Shown here: piece by piece, positions 48,190 to 58,908 of the stretch
Position numbering within the stretch: the stretch's first letter is position 1
Layout of the letters: every line of letters starts with the position of its first letter
Source: Rhinopithecus roxellana
Lineage: Eukaryota; Chordata; Mammalia; Primates; Cercopithecidae
Direction: 5' to 3'
DNA length: 64,000 bases
Assembly: GCF_007565055.1 (NCBI RefSeq)
Contig: NC_044556.1
Span: 138,049,808 to 138,113,807, forward strand
Made by a program: the position numbers and the translations under genes
Notes under the pieces: generated by a model
What the model saw: only the letters and a program-made list of their open reading frames with translations
What the model was told of the DNA's origin: nothing
The model's database searches: none

Positions 48190-50079
48190 AACCATCCCAA
48201 CAACATTTTTTTGACTTATGAGCCATTTAGTTTGCTCACAGCTCATTAGTTGGAACAATGTTATTTGTATATTCATGTCATAAAATACATAATCAAGTAT
48301 TATTGATTGGTGATGACATTTTAATGTTTTCCTTCCTCGAAGAACATCCATATACTAACATAGGTCAATATAGCCTAATTACATACTTCTAATGAACATA
48401 TTATAGCCATGATAATTTGAGAAGCAGAGAAAATTTCTGGAACTGAAAATTTTGTCTAGTGAATCATTGGAAAAGCCAATATAGGAATTTGCTCACTTGT
48501 AAACATCTAAGATTCAATTTTTAACTAAATGTGAAGATATACTCCAATTAGTACAAGAAGACATTTTCTATTGTAACCATAGTTTATTTTCAAAATCAAA
48601 CAATAAACTGTGAATAAATAATTAACTTCTAGCCTGGCCAGGCTGATGAAGTTCTTTCTAGTATGATCTCAGAGTCTTATAGCACTGTTTGCTTGGAAAC
48701 CATATAGCAGAAATGAATGGACATGTAGTGTTGATGTGTTTGTGAAGTGAAACTGCACCTGCACTGGGGAAACTATGAGGAAGCATCTAGGCTTCAGGCC
48801 TGCATGACTCAAACAGTGCAAAGGAGGGGCAGGAACTAGAGGCTGCAGCTTCCACCTCCATGTGTGACAGCTTTGCAGATCTCATATGTGTCAGAGGCAA
48901 AACAAAAAACAAAAGACATAACTGTGTACTTTGGTGGTTGCCGAGACTCCCAATGAAATGACGATGGACTTTTTGTATCACCTGCCTTACATTCTTTTAT
49001 GAAATTAAGTAAATGAAATATTCGATTGAAAACTGTTTCTATCTTATAAGAGATTGCCTAGGGATCTTGGCTTCAAAATCCATACTCTATGCAATCCTTC
49101 CTGCCTCTTAAAATGCTAATGATATCCTAATAGAAATGGTAAAAAGATACTAGAATTTAATTTTGTAAAGGATACCTCCCAAATCTCCTTAAGAAGTGCC
49201 CATTGCCAGGAACTTAGTAGGAGACAGAAAAGACTCCAAGTGTAAAGGTGTATTGGATAATTATTCAAAAAAAGAGGGCATTTAAAGCAATACATTATGA
49301 TAGTATGTTACTCTATCAAGTAAAAAAAAGTAAACATTATTGAAGTAACATATCTTAAGTACTTTATGGGCAAGGCCACATATAAGAGCCTAATAAATAT
49401 TTGATGGTCCTGATGGGAAGAAGGTCTTTTTATAGCTATTGTGTGATTGATACGATGCTGTGAACCAGGAGGAGATCAGAGCAATCTGTTAAAGAAAATA
49501 CAAACCCTTAAATCAATGGAGTCGTGACCACAAGAAGAAAAGAGATTAGCTCAGGTATTTGCAGACATATCATATATCTCTAATTAAATTAATGAGGGAT
49601 AAGTAATTGCAACAAGCCACATTTATTAAAATAGATATGCAATTATGATAAAAATTAAATGCCAAAATGTATAACATACTTATCTTACATAGCCACTTCA
49701 TGTTTCTCAAACATTAGATATTAATTCTTTTTCTACCGATTGACCTATGTCACATTATATATGCATTACAAGTTTTGAGTGAATGATACATGATTGTATC
49801 CCTAATGTTATGGTTATGTCAAGTATTACTATTTTCCAAATATTATTTAATAAAAAATTTAAATAAAATCTATGTCATGGATATAGTACATATCAACCTT
49901 GAGAGAATTGAACATATAACTTATGTCAATCAAAGCTGGAAATATGATGTACTTTATGCAACATCAAAGAAAATAAACACACCTAAGGTTGGAGGAGAAC
50001 AACCAAGTAGATACTATTTGTGTTTCTAAAAAAAATACTATCCTTTCACTGCAGATTATGGATACGAGGGTTTTAGGAG
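48190..50079. other. Unassigned AT-rich stretch
   Basis: No gene. The short frame at 48787-48981 (minus) is not supported by any signature. Some wording near 49440-49520 is faintly L2-like. Confidence 0.35.
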
Positions 50080-50340
50080 TAGATAAAGAAGAGCTACTTC
50101 AGAGGCCATTGAAGACGCCCAGGCTAGAGATAATTGTAGTAGTGGAGATGGAGAGAAATACCACGAAGCAAGAAACATTGTAGGCAGGATCAAAAGAACT
50201 CAAAGACAGATAGAGCACAAAGGTGGGAAAACACAATGGGCAAAAATGACTCCTGAATTCTGAGACGAGCAACTAGTTCCTTTTTTGTTGATGCTGCCCA
50301 ACTGTGCATATGAGTAATGTGGTCTCCCAGGTACTGTGAT
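50080..50340 (-). mobile_element. L2 fragment, antisense internal
   Basis: 'cagaggccattgaagacgcc', 'caggctagagataattgtag', 'tagtggagatggagagaaat' and 'aatgactcctgaattctgag' match the reversed L2 block (aggctattgcagtagtccaggcaagagatgatg...actcccaggtttctgg). Confidence 0.55.
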
Positions 50341-50731
50341 GGCTTTGAAGATCATTAAAAGATGGAACAGAAACTTGTAATCTAGTAACGATTTTAAATA
50401 CAGGAATTTTCTTATCTGGACAGCGGTGGAAGGGAAAGATCATTAGGTTATGTGTGTACAGTTTCACTAACAATTCAATAGCTAGTCATTCATGTACCAT
50501 GACTACAGTAAAGTAAAAAGCTTCCTAGCTATTCTCCTTATTACTACTATTTCAAGTATGTTTATTTTTTGCAAATGTACCACATCTCTATAGGATTATC
50601 ATACTTTTTTGTAGTTTTATAAAAATAAGAAGTCATAAAATTATTTCCTTTTTGGATTTATTTTCCTCAGGGGTAATGAATCATTCAGATCTAAAGCTCT
50701 GTTTGTAAAACTTAGTTGCCATCTTGATTTT

Positions 50732-50778
50732 ATATATATATACATATACACACGCACGCACACACACATATATATAGA
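50732..50778. repeat. Mixed (TA)n(CA)n(TA)n microsatellite
   Basis: tatata block, then cacacgcacgcacacacaca, then tatata. Confidence 0.93.
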
Positions 50779-50989
50779 TCACATTTTTCAAAATTATTAG
50801 CATTTGTGTTGTTTAAATAAGAGTGTTAAGCTTCTTTGAACATAGGCATATTCAAAGTAAACTTAAATAACAATTATTAATCTGTAAAAATAAAAGTATA
50901 CAGTAATGTTTTTAAATGAATTATTGCCTGTGTAATGGAGTCACTTATTCTTGTATTGACTTTAGGAATATAATAATATCTTACTTTTT

Positions 50990-51479
50990 AAACACATACA
51001 CAATTTTCTCTGTTTTACTTCATACATCCACTGAGTGTGTACTTTGTTCAAGGCATTTTGGTTGCAATGGGGATTTTAAAAAGTTAAAACAGAATAGACC
51101 CCTGGCAGAGACATTCAGTTTACAGCCATTGTATTAGAGAGCATTAGAGCTCTGAAAGAGACATAAAGTGTTCCTGTCATAGAAACAGCATGTGGCAAGA
51201 CTGGGAGGTTAGGCTGTGCATCACTGATTTCAGAAAATGAAATGGAGCACCACACCTCTGGGAATTTGAGAAAAAGTAGTGAAATAGAAATGGGAAGTAT
51301 AAGAGTTAAATCATGGCCAGATGACGAAGATTCTTATAAGCCTTAGGTACATTTGAACAGTTTCCCTTGGGCAAATGGGCATCTATCCACAGATGTTAAG
51401 TAAGGAAGGAACACAAAATTTCCATGTTTTAGAAAGATTTATCTGGTTACAATGTGTAGAGTGAGTTGGTAAGAAACAG

Positions 51480-51528
<49 letters not shown>

Positions 51529-51745
51529 ACGAAACCCAAATGGGGATCCAATAGGCAGTTGCAAGAATTAAGGCAGGAGATGGGGGTCACCTGTATTACA
51601 GAGGTGTGTATGGTGATTAAGTGAATCAGAGCACTTAGGGGAGACTATTAGCTATCTGAACTGATGCAACTTAGTAGACAGTCTGTAGAGAGGGAAGCAA
51701 CAAGCAAAGACCAAAATGACACCCAGGTTTCTAATTAACCAAAAT
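50990..51745 (-). mobile_element. L2 3' portion, antisense, interrupted by poly(A)
   Basis: Reads in reversed L2 order: 'catccactgagtgtgtactt', 'cagaatagacccctggcaga', 'tcatggccagatgacgaaga', 'cagtttcccttgggcaaatg', 'gaaagatttatctggttaca', 'gggatccaataggcagttgc', 'aaaatgacacccaggtttct'. A 48-bp poly(A) at 51480-51527 splits it, and L2 resumes directly after. Confidence 0.78.
51480..51527. repeat. Poly(A) tract, 48 bp
   Basis: Pure A run inside the L2 with no Alu or L1 body to its left. Either an expanded mononucleotide tract or the tail of a very short insertion. Confidence 0.95.
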
Positions 51746-51839
51746 CTCTACTTATATCATGTTGCCATGTCGATAGTCTTTTCTTTTAAGTTTACTGGGT
51801 TATTTAAACACTGCTTTAGTCACATAGATTGATATGCTC

Positions 51840-51990
51840 TATTCTTTCTTTATTCTACAAATCACAACTAAGCCTTTACCACCATGGGCACTTGGAACAT
51901 AGCAGTGACCAAAAAAAGCTTTCTATGTGCCAGTAATGCGGATGGAGATGAATGCAAATTCTCATCTTCTAATGTGCTAATTCAATACCT
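51840..51990 (-). mobile_element. L2 3'-end fragment
   Basis: 'tctttattctacaaatcaca', 'accaccatgggcacttggaa' and 'catagcagtgaccaaaaaaa' resemble the reversed L2 end. Confidence 0.5.
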
Positions 51991-51996
51991 GGTGGG

Positions 51997-52150
51997 CATT
52001 CTGTGTAGTAGTAAAAAGCACAGACTGTGAAGAAGATGACCTTGGGTTTTGAACTCTAATTCTACCACTTACTGGCTCTGACGTTAATTAAGTTACTTAA
52101 ACTTTAGCGTCTGTTTCATCATGAATTAAAGGAGAATAATGATCCTGTTT
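51997..52150 (+). mobile_element. MIR fragment
   Basis: 'tagtagtaaaaagcacagac', 'tttgaactctaattctacca', 'cttactggctctgacgttaa', 'gttacttaaactttagcgtc' and 'tgtttcatcatgaattaaag' follow MIR from its tRNA-like head to core. Confidence 0.85.
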
Positions 52151-52944
52151 CAGGGTTTTAGTTAAATTTTTAGTTAAATTTGTTGCCATAAAAGCATTTT
52201 TACTCCTTTCCCTCTTTTGAACAACAACAATGACTAGAGCAATGAAGAGATTGAGAAAGAGAGAGAGAGGGAGATGCAATTTCTAGTGAAACGGGACAAT
52301 GACTTTAAAGCTTCATCACATATTTTGCCAAGTATGATTTTCATATTAAATGAGAGACAATGCCAAGAATTGACACATACCTCTTCTGAATGTTGGAAGG
52401 CTTATATGTCATGCATCAGAACTGAGATTTTCATCCCTCATAGTCGTATTTGCTGATCTGAGACACAGGATAAGTGAGCAATATCAAAGAAGAGAGCAAG
52501 GTCAACCGCCAGAGAGGTTGGGTGGGGGGTGTGGAACTGAAGAAAGAATGTCATAGGACCCCTTCCTTGTTATCTGGAACACAGTTTCTCAGCTGAGGAA
52601 ATTAACCTTGGCCTAAGGCAGGGTGAAGCAGGAAGGAGGAGCTGTGGGCAGCCTTGGCACTGATCATGGGAAAAAGCTGAGCAGAGACAGACACCGTTAA
52701 TAGATGTTACAGAAAGTGTGTGTCCAAAGAGACTCTACCCAAAGTAGAGAATGGTGAAAATGGAGGAGGCAATCTGTGCCTCAGGGTAGAGGACAGGGAA
52801 GATTGAATGAGAGAGTATCTAGAGTTAAAAACAGAAAACTGTAGTTGAAGTTTTGGCTGGAAGAACTCACATTCACAGTCCACACTACGGGACTTAAAAC
52901 CTCTAAGACATCATTGACATCAAGGAATTAGAGTTATTTTGTTT
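52151..52944. other. Unassigned stretch
   Basis: A slightly more GC-balanced part at 52440-52830 with no recognised repeat. No gene. Confidence 0.35.
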
Positions 52945-53440
52945 TTTATTTTAATTAGCATTTAACACATATGCATAAAGTTGCGTAAAACATGCATATG
53001 CAGTCGAACAAAAGCAAACATCCATGTAAGTATCCAGAGACCCCTTTTAGGGTACACATAGAAAATTGTAAGCACCCAGAATCTCCTACTGTGATCCCTG
53101 GTGGTCGTTCACCCTTCTTTTCTGACAGAAGTTATACATGCTAATTTTTATAAGAAACAATTTCTTCCTTTTTCATAGTCTTACCTCGTCTCTATGTTTC
53201 CCCTAATCAATGTGGTTTAATTTTACTTATTTTTAACATATTATACAAATTGAAAATAACATGTGACTTCAGAATGTCAACATTATGTTGTGGAGGTTCA
53301 TTTATGCTATTGAATATACTGGTAATTTATTCATTTTTGTGCTGGTATATAATAGCTTGTTATGAATATATATCACAATTTACTTAATCTTTATACTCTC
53401 CATGCCTGGGTTCTGCTTATATTTCTACTAATTTTTCTTT
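52945..53440 (-). mobile_element. L1M 3'-end fragment, antisense
   Basis: 'taattagcatttaacacata', 'acattatgttgtggaggttc', 'atttattcatttttgtgctg', 'gaatatatatcacaatttac' and 'ttaatctttatactctcc' follow the reversed 3' end of an old L1M. Diverged. Confidence 0.55.
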
Positions 53441-53789
53441 TCACAGGAAGAAACATTTAAAATTCATAAGATACTTTTTTTCCTAATGGCATTGCACGAT
53501 TATCTTGAGATAAAAGACAGAACATAAAACATTTTAAAAAAATACACATTTCTCTATTTAGAAAATTTTCCTATTTTTCCTATGCAGCTAGAATAAAATC
53601 CACAGGAACTTTGAGGAAGAGATTCTCTATCATTAGAAATAGCAGAATTGTTTTTATATATACAATGTGTGTATTAGAGTTAAATAGTTAAATACAATAC
53701 ATCGTATATAATATATAATATGTTAAACATGTATATAATGTATATAATAGAGTTAAATTATATTTATATATATAATAGAGTTAAACACA

Positions 53790-54085
53790 AGCAGCAGGGC
53801 GCAGTGGTTCACGCCTATAATGCTAGCACTTTGGGAGGCTGAGGTGGGCTGATCACCAGGTCAGGAGATTGAGACCATCCTGGCTAACACGGTGAAACCC
53901 CATCTCTACTAAAAAATACAAAAACATTAGTCGGGCGTGGTGGCAGGCGCCTGTAGTTGCAGCTGCTCGGGAGGCTGAGGCAGGAGAATGCCATGAACCC
54001 GGGAGGCAGAGTAAGCTGAGATCTCGCCACTGCACTCCAGCCTGGGTGGCAGAGCGAGACACTGTCTCAAAAAAAAAAAAAAAGA
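53790..54085 (+). mobile_element. AluY-like element with TSD
   Basis: 'cagggcgcagtggttcacgc', 'ctggctaacacggtgaaacc'. The word agagttaaaca flanks it (53777-53787 and 54086-54096). About 14 bp around 'gcttgcagtga' in the right monomer is missing ('gggaggcagagtaagctgag'). The upstream flank itself repeats 'ataatagagttaaa'. Confidence 0.93.
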
Positions 54086-54096
54086 AGAGTTAAACA

Positions 54097-55529
54097 GCAG
54101 AATCATAATGAAAATCTCATATAGGTTTCAACTATTACTGAGTCAGGATGGTGTAAATCATAATGTAGTTTGGTCCACCTTCTTCAGATTGTAAGGTTGT
54201 AGGTCACTAAAGCTAGCATGAGAAAATAGAACTTAATTGCTAAGAGTATAATAATGGCATATTATCTTATGAATGAAGTTAGACAAATAGTTAAATAAAA
54301 CTTGTTTTTTGGAAAGTGGAATAGAGAAGTAAGGCAAATGTTTCACTCTGTCTCTTGGAGACTAGTTTCTCTCACGTTTCTCCCTCTTTCTGCATTTCTC
54401 TGTAAATGAGTTTCTTTCTTTATCTTGCACAACTTCCCCTGGAACCTCATCTTAAATATGACCCGGTGTTCCTGAATAACAACACTTATATTCATCATCT
54501 GGCAGAGGAGGTGTCTCTTGGTTCAGATCATTGAGAATGAAAAAGTCGTTAGCATAGATCATCTTTCAGGGATTTTATTCGTGAGAAATAAGATCTCATA
54601 TAACAGGTTGGAGCAGAGTACCTTTTAGTGAAAGAGATGAAGTAGCTCTGAAATTCTTCTTGTTGAAGAACCAAGCTTGAATGTTACACAAGTAGAAACA
54701 GAGCATCCACTTTAAAAACCCGGCTTTTGTTCAGTTCCTCTGACAGCAGGGAGTAGATGCTATATACTCCATTAACTTATTGAGGGGAATTGCATTTCTG
54801 TATTATTCATGCTTTCCTCGGGATCCAATCTTTCTGCTTGTAGAAGCTACCTCAGTTTATGCACTGTTATCTGAGTATAGCTGCTTGATACAATCTAGAT
54901 TATGTGTTAAATTCTAGCTGTACAGAGTCAGAAACATAGCTTCTGATTTGCTTGCAATTAATTAATCCGGTGTTTTAAAAATACTCAATTGGACCAAATT
55001 GTATTTAATCCAGCAGATTTTTTTTTTAACTATTTGTGATTTCTAAAACTAGAGTGCACTGAACACAATATTAATAAATCATGTTCTTCATCCTCTAAAA
55101 ACCAATAATATGGTCAGAGATGATGTTGGATGATTGCCTTCTTTTATAAACATTTTAAAATACCATTCACAATCTGAAGGATTCTATTATTCTAGTGTCT
55201 ATGTACCATATGGTAATTAATTCTGTTCCCAGTATTGATTGCCCTGGTAAAAAGGAAAGAATCTTCTGTAGTTAATATTTGACTTGGGTTTTAGAGTAAA
55301 AGTAGGCATTCTATAGGAAATAAATGTCAGGAAGATATTTCCAGCTTGAACAAAGGCATGAACATGTAACATTGTATAACATAGGTGAGGTCTTTAATCA
55401 AGGATTCAATTAAAGAAGCAGACAGTTGTATGTGTGTGTACACATGCATGTTTTTGTGCATATATATGTGTGTGTTTGTGTGGCGTGCATGTATATTTGT
55501 GTATATGTATGTGTTATATGCATACAGAC
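54097..55529. other. Unassigned stretch ending in TG-rich DNA
   Basis: No gene or firm repeat. 55427-55525 is TG/TA-rich low-complexity sequence, which explains the overlapping open frames on both strands there. Confidence 0.4.
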
Positions 55530-55995
55530 TGTTATGAGTTGAGTTGTCTGTACACAAAACCATTGGTTGAGGTCCTGATCCCTAGTACTCAGAATGTGAA
55601 TGTACTTGGAAATAGGGTAGTCGCAAATGTAATTCATTAAGATGAGATCATACTGGAGCAGGGTGAGTCCCTAACACAATATGACTGGTGTTCTTATAAA
55701 AAGGGAGTATTTGGATACAGAGGCATGCACACAGGGAGAATATCTTGTAAACATGAAAGCAGAGGTGAAAGAGGGGTAAAACCTCTATAAACTGAGGAAT
55801 GTTGAAGATTGCCTGCAGAGCACCAGAAGCCAGGAGGAAGACAAGGAATAGCATCTCCCTTAGAGCCAACAGAAGAAACCAACCTTGATTTCAGATTCCT
55901 CGATTTCAAACTTACAGACACCAGAACTATAAATGATACATTTCTGTTGTTTAAGCCACACATTTTGTGGTACTTTGTTGAGGTAGTCCCAGCAA
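55530..55995 (+). mobile_element. MLT1A/B-like MaLR LTR
   Basis: TGttatgagttgagttgtct, 'cctgatccctagtactcaga', 'cacaatatgactggtgttct', 'agccaacagaagaaaccaac' and 'tgtttaagccacacattttg' follow the MLT1 LTR through to 'gtagtcccagcaac'. The last ~8 bp (ctaataca) are replaced by a CT repeat. Confidence 0.88.
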
Positions 55996-56072
55996 CCTCT
56001 CTCTCTCTCTCTCTGTCTGTCTCTCTCTCTCTCACACACACACGCACACGCACACACGCACACACACACACA
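55996..56072. repeat. (CT)n(CA)n compound microsatellite
   Basis: CT/GT run to 56032, then CA with CG interruptions. Begins exactly at the truncated LTR end. Confidence 0.97.
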
Positions 56073-56574
56073 GGATCTGTGTGTTAGTTATAGGGATCTG
56101 ACTTCATGCATTCTTAAGAGCGGGTTAAACAGTCTCTGTAAGACTATTTGGCTACTGAACTATCTTCATGTCTCATGATGGATGTTTAGATTGAAAGTCC
56201 ATAGGGCCAGTAGCCAGGAAGGTAAGATGAATGTAAAGTGAGAGCAAGATAAAGCTGGAATCCACAAGCACAAACTGGAACCCATGTTAGCTCCCACTGC
56301 CTCTGATCTTTCATGATGGAATTAAATTGGAGGCTTTGCCATGGAGTTGGCACATACCTGGTCCAGGAGGTGGAGGAACTGAAGGAAGATCTAAAGGAAG
56401 GTGGAACAGTTGCAGGTCCAGTTACTGCCTCATTACATCTAGGTGAGTCAGCAGATAAGTGACAGTGCATGTGAACTACGAAATGACTGAGGCTTCATTT
56501 TATCCCTCCCAAATCTCCACAATAATTTTCTGGAGCACGACCCTAACCAAAAACAAACAGAGAAAAGAATTTGG
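56073..56574. other. Unassigned stretch
   Basis: No gene. The 94-codon minus frame (56186-56470) has no signature. Provides the 5' flank of the Alu/L1 composite. Confidence 0.4.
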
Positions 56575-56857
56575 GGCCGAGGGCGGTGGCTCAAGCCTGT
56601 AATCCCAGCACTTTGGGAGGCTGAGACGGGCGGATCACGAGGTCAGGAGGTCGAGACCATCCTGGCTAACACGGTGAAACCCCGTCTCTACTGAAAAAAT
56701 ACAAAAAAACTAGCCGGGTGAGGTGGCGGGCCCCTGTAGTCCCAGCTACTCAGGAGGCTGAGGCAGGAGAATGGCGTAAACCCGGGAGGCGGAGCTTGCA
56801 GTGAGCTGAGATCCGGCCACTGCACTCCAGCCTGGGTGACAGAGCGAGACTCTGTCT

Positions 56858-56888
<31 letters not shown>
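56575..56888 (+). mobile_element. AluY, Old World monkey AluYR-like, full length
   Basis: 'ggctcaagcctgtaatccc', 'ggaggctgagacgggcggat', 'gaatggcgtaaacccgggag' and 'gctgagatccggccactgca' together are the wording I know from macaque/baboon AluYR, not human AluY. Near-consensus, so young. A-tail of about 34. It abuts L1 directly, with no separate right-hand target duplication. Left flank gaatttgggg resembles aattgggggg found after the L1 tail. Confidence 0.93.
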
Positions 56889-56892
<4 letters not shown>

Positions 56893-58064
56893 TTGCCCAT
56901 GCCTATGTCCTGAATGGCACTACCTAGGTTTTCTTCTAGGGTTTTTATGGTATTAGGTCTAACATTTAAGTCTCTAATCATGTCTAAAACACCAAAAGCA
57001 ACGGCAGCAAAAGCCAAAATTGACAAATGGGATCTCATTAAACTAAAGAGCTTCTGCACAGCAAAAGAAACTACCATCGGAGTGAACAGGCAACCTACAG
57101 AATGGGAGAAAATTTTTGCAATCTACTCATCTGACAAAGGGCTGATATCCAGAACCTACAAAGAACTCAAACAAATTTACAAGAAAAAAAACAAACAACC
57201 CCATCAAAAAGTGGGCAAAGGATATGAACAGACACTTCTCAAAAGAAGATATTCATACAGCCGACAGACACATGAAAAAATGCTCATCATCACTTGCCAT
57301 CAGAGAAATGCAAATCAAAACCACAATGAGATACCATCTCACACCAGTTAGAATGGCAATCATTAAAAAGTCAGGAAACAACAGGTGTTGGAGAGGATGT
57401 GGAGAAATAGGAACACTTTTACACTGTTGGTGGGATTGTAAACTAGTTCAACCATTATGGAAAAGAGTATGGCAATTCCTCAAGGATCTAGAACTAGATG
57501 TACCATATGACCCAGCCATCCCACTACTGGGTATATACCCAAAGGATTATAAATCATGCTGCTATAAAGACACATGCACACGTATGTTTATTGCGGCACT
57601 ATTCACAATAGCAAAGACTTGGAATCAACCCAAATGTCCATCAGTGACAGACTGGATTAAGAAAATGTGGCACATATACACCATGGAATACTATGCAGCC
57701 ATAAAAAAGGATGAGTTTGCATCCTTTGTAGGGACATGGATGCAGCTGGAAACCATCATTCTTAGCAAACTATCACAAGAACAGAAAATCAAACACTGCA
57801 TGTTCTCACTCATAGGTGGGAACTGAACAATGAGATCACTTGAACTCGGGAAGGGGAACATCACACACCGGGGCCTATCATGGGGAGGTGGGAGGGGGGA
57901 GGGATTGCATTGGGAGTTATACCTAATATAAATGACGAATTGATGGGTGCTGACGAGTTGATGGGTGCCACACACCAACATGGCACAAGTATACATATGT
58001 AACAAACCTGCATGTTATGCACATGTACCCTAGAACTTAAAGTATAATAATTAAAAAAAAAAAA
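56889..58064 (+). mobile_element. L1PA-lineage L1, 5'-truncated and 5'-inverted
   Basis: 56889-56979 is antisense ORF2 (gtccttgcccatgcctatgt...), and from 56980 the sense strand runs through the rest of ORF2, the 3'UTR and a 12-A tail. In L1 coordinates the two parts are adjacent (…caaggac / tcatgtct…), the signature of twin priming. The 3'UTR has two copies of gacgarttgatgggtgcy (57934-57969), a feature of cercopithecid L1s as I recall. Low divergence. Confidence 0.95.
56980..57826 (+). pseudogene. L1 ORF2p C-terminal segment, one frameshift
   Basis: Encodes the C-terminal part of ORF2p, the L1 endonuclease/reverse transcriptase. The frame is open from at least 56980 to the A-run at 57181-57190, where one extra A shifts it. 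The correct frame resumes and stays open to the stop at 57824-57826, ending FSLIGGN. The cysteine-rich motif CWRGCGEIGTLLHCWW (C-x3-C-x7-H-x4-C type) is intact. Endonuclease and RT catalytic domains are absent through 5' truncation, so no active protein can result. Confidence 0.9.
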
Positions 58065-58397
58065 TTGGGGGGAATGTAGTTTAGTTGAGCCAAATTAATA
58101 CATTGCAAAGCCACCACACGTGGAAGATGGCAAGGAGTGTTGGATATTTTTGTAAGGAGATGGGAAATAGTTAAATTTGACCATATAGAATATTGTCTGT
58201 ATTAATATTCTATAAAATAATTGTTGAAATCTCAGCTAATTTGCACTTGCTTTCTTATACTACTATATATAAATATATATTTCTATTCATTTAGCAATGG
58301 CCTGATCAAATCCCTGCAACTTGCCTTGCTTTTTATAACTTGCCTCAAGAAAGAACCTTCTTTTCCCAATGCTGTTTGGAATCAAATTGTTTCCGTG
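58065..58397. other. Unique spacer between two L1 fragments
   Basis: AT-rich, no repeat recognised. 3' flank of the composite insertion. Confidence 0.6.
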
Positions 58398-58728
58398 TAT
58401 TCCAATAGATGACCCAGCCATCCCACTACTGGGTATATACCCAAAGGATTATAAATTAGTCTACTACAAAGACACATGCACACGTATGTTTATTGCGGCA
58501 CTATTCACAATAGCAAAGACTTGGAATCAACCCAAATGTCCATCTGTGACAGACTGGATTAAGAAAATGTGGCACATATACACCATGGAATACTATGCAG
58601 CCATAAAAAAGGATGAGTTTGCGTCCTTTGTAGGGACATGGATGCAGCTGGAAACCATCATTCTTAGCAAACTATCACAAGAAGAGAAAACCAAACACCG
58701 CATGTTCTCACTCATAGGTGGGAACTGA
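58398..58728 (+). pseudogene. L1 ORF2p C-terminal tail, open frame
   Basis: About 110 codons ending FSLIGGN and a stop at 58726-58728, uninterrupted. This is the last part of ORF2p, after the cysteine motif, so it has no enzyme domain. The upstream in-frame start at 58369 lies in unique DNA and is a chance fusion. Confidence 0.9.
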
Positions 58729-58908
58729 ACAATGAGATCACTTGGACTCGGGAAGGGGAACATCACACACTGGGGTCTATCATGGGGAGGGGGGAGGAGG
58801 GAGGGATTGCATTGGGGAGTTATACATGATATAAATGATGAATTGATGGGTGCTGACGAGTTGATGGGTGCAGCACACCAACATGGCATAAGTATACATA
58901 TGTAACAA
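58398..58908 (+). mobile_element. Second L1PA-lineage fragment, lacking both ends
   Basis: Begins abruptly in ORF2 ('atgacccagccatcccacta') and stops in the 3'UTR at 'atacatatgtaacaaa'. The last ~45 bp and poly(A) that the neighbouring copy has are missing. It carries the same 18-bp 3'UTR duplication (58837-58872) but its own substitutions ('aattagtctactacaaagac'), so it is not a recent copy of its neighbour. Flanks attccaata / attcctatt are only weakly alike. Confidence 0.93.

Noticed and set aside
55410..56087. Several overlapping His/Thr/Cys-rich frames
   Set aside because: Translations of TG/CA and CT microsatellites.
56575..56888. Human AluYa/Yb-type element
   Set aside because: Diagnostic wording (ctcaagcctg, gctgagacgggcgg, ggcgtaaaccc, gagatccggcc) fits the monkey AluYR group instead.
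56688..57077. 129-codon minus frame spanning Alu and L1
   Set aside because: Antisense Alu poly-F and L1. An artefact of repeats.
57691..58005. Minus-strand frames opposite the L1 ends (also 58593-58889)
   Set aside because: Shadows of the L1 ORF2 C-terminus and 3'UTR on the other strand. They look alike only because the two L1 copies are alike.
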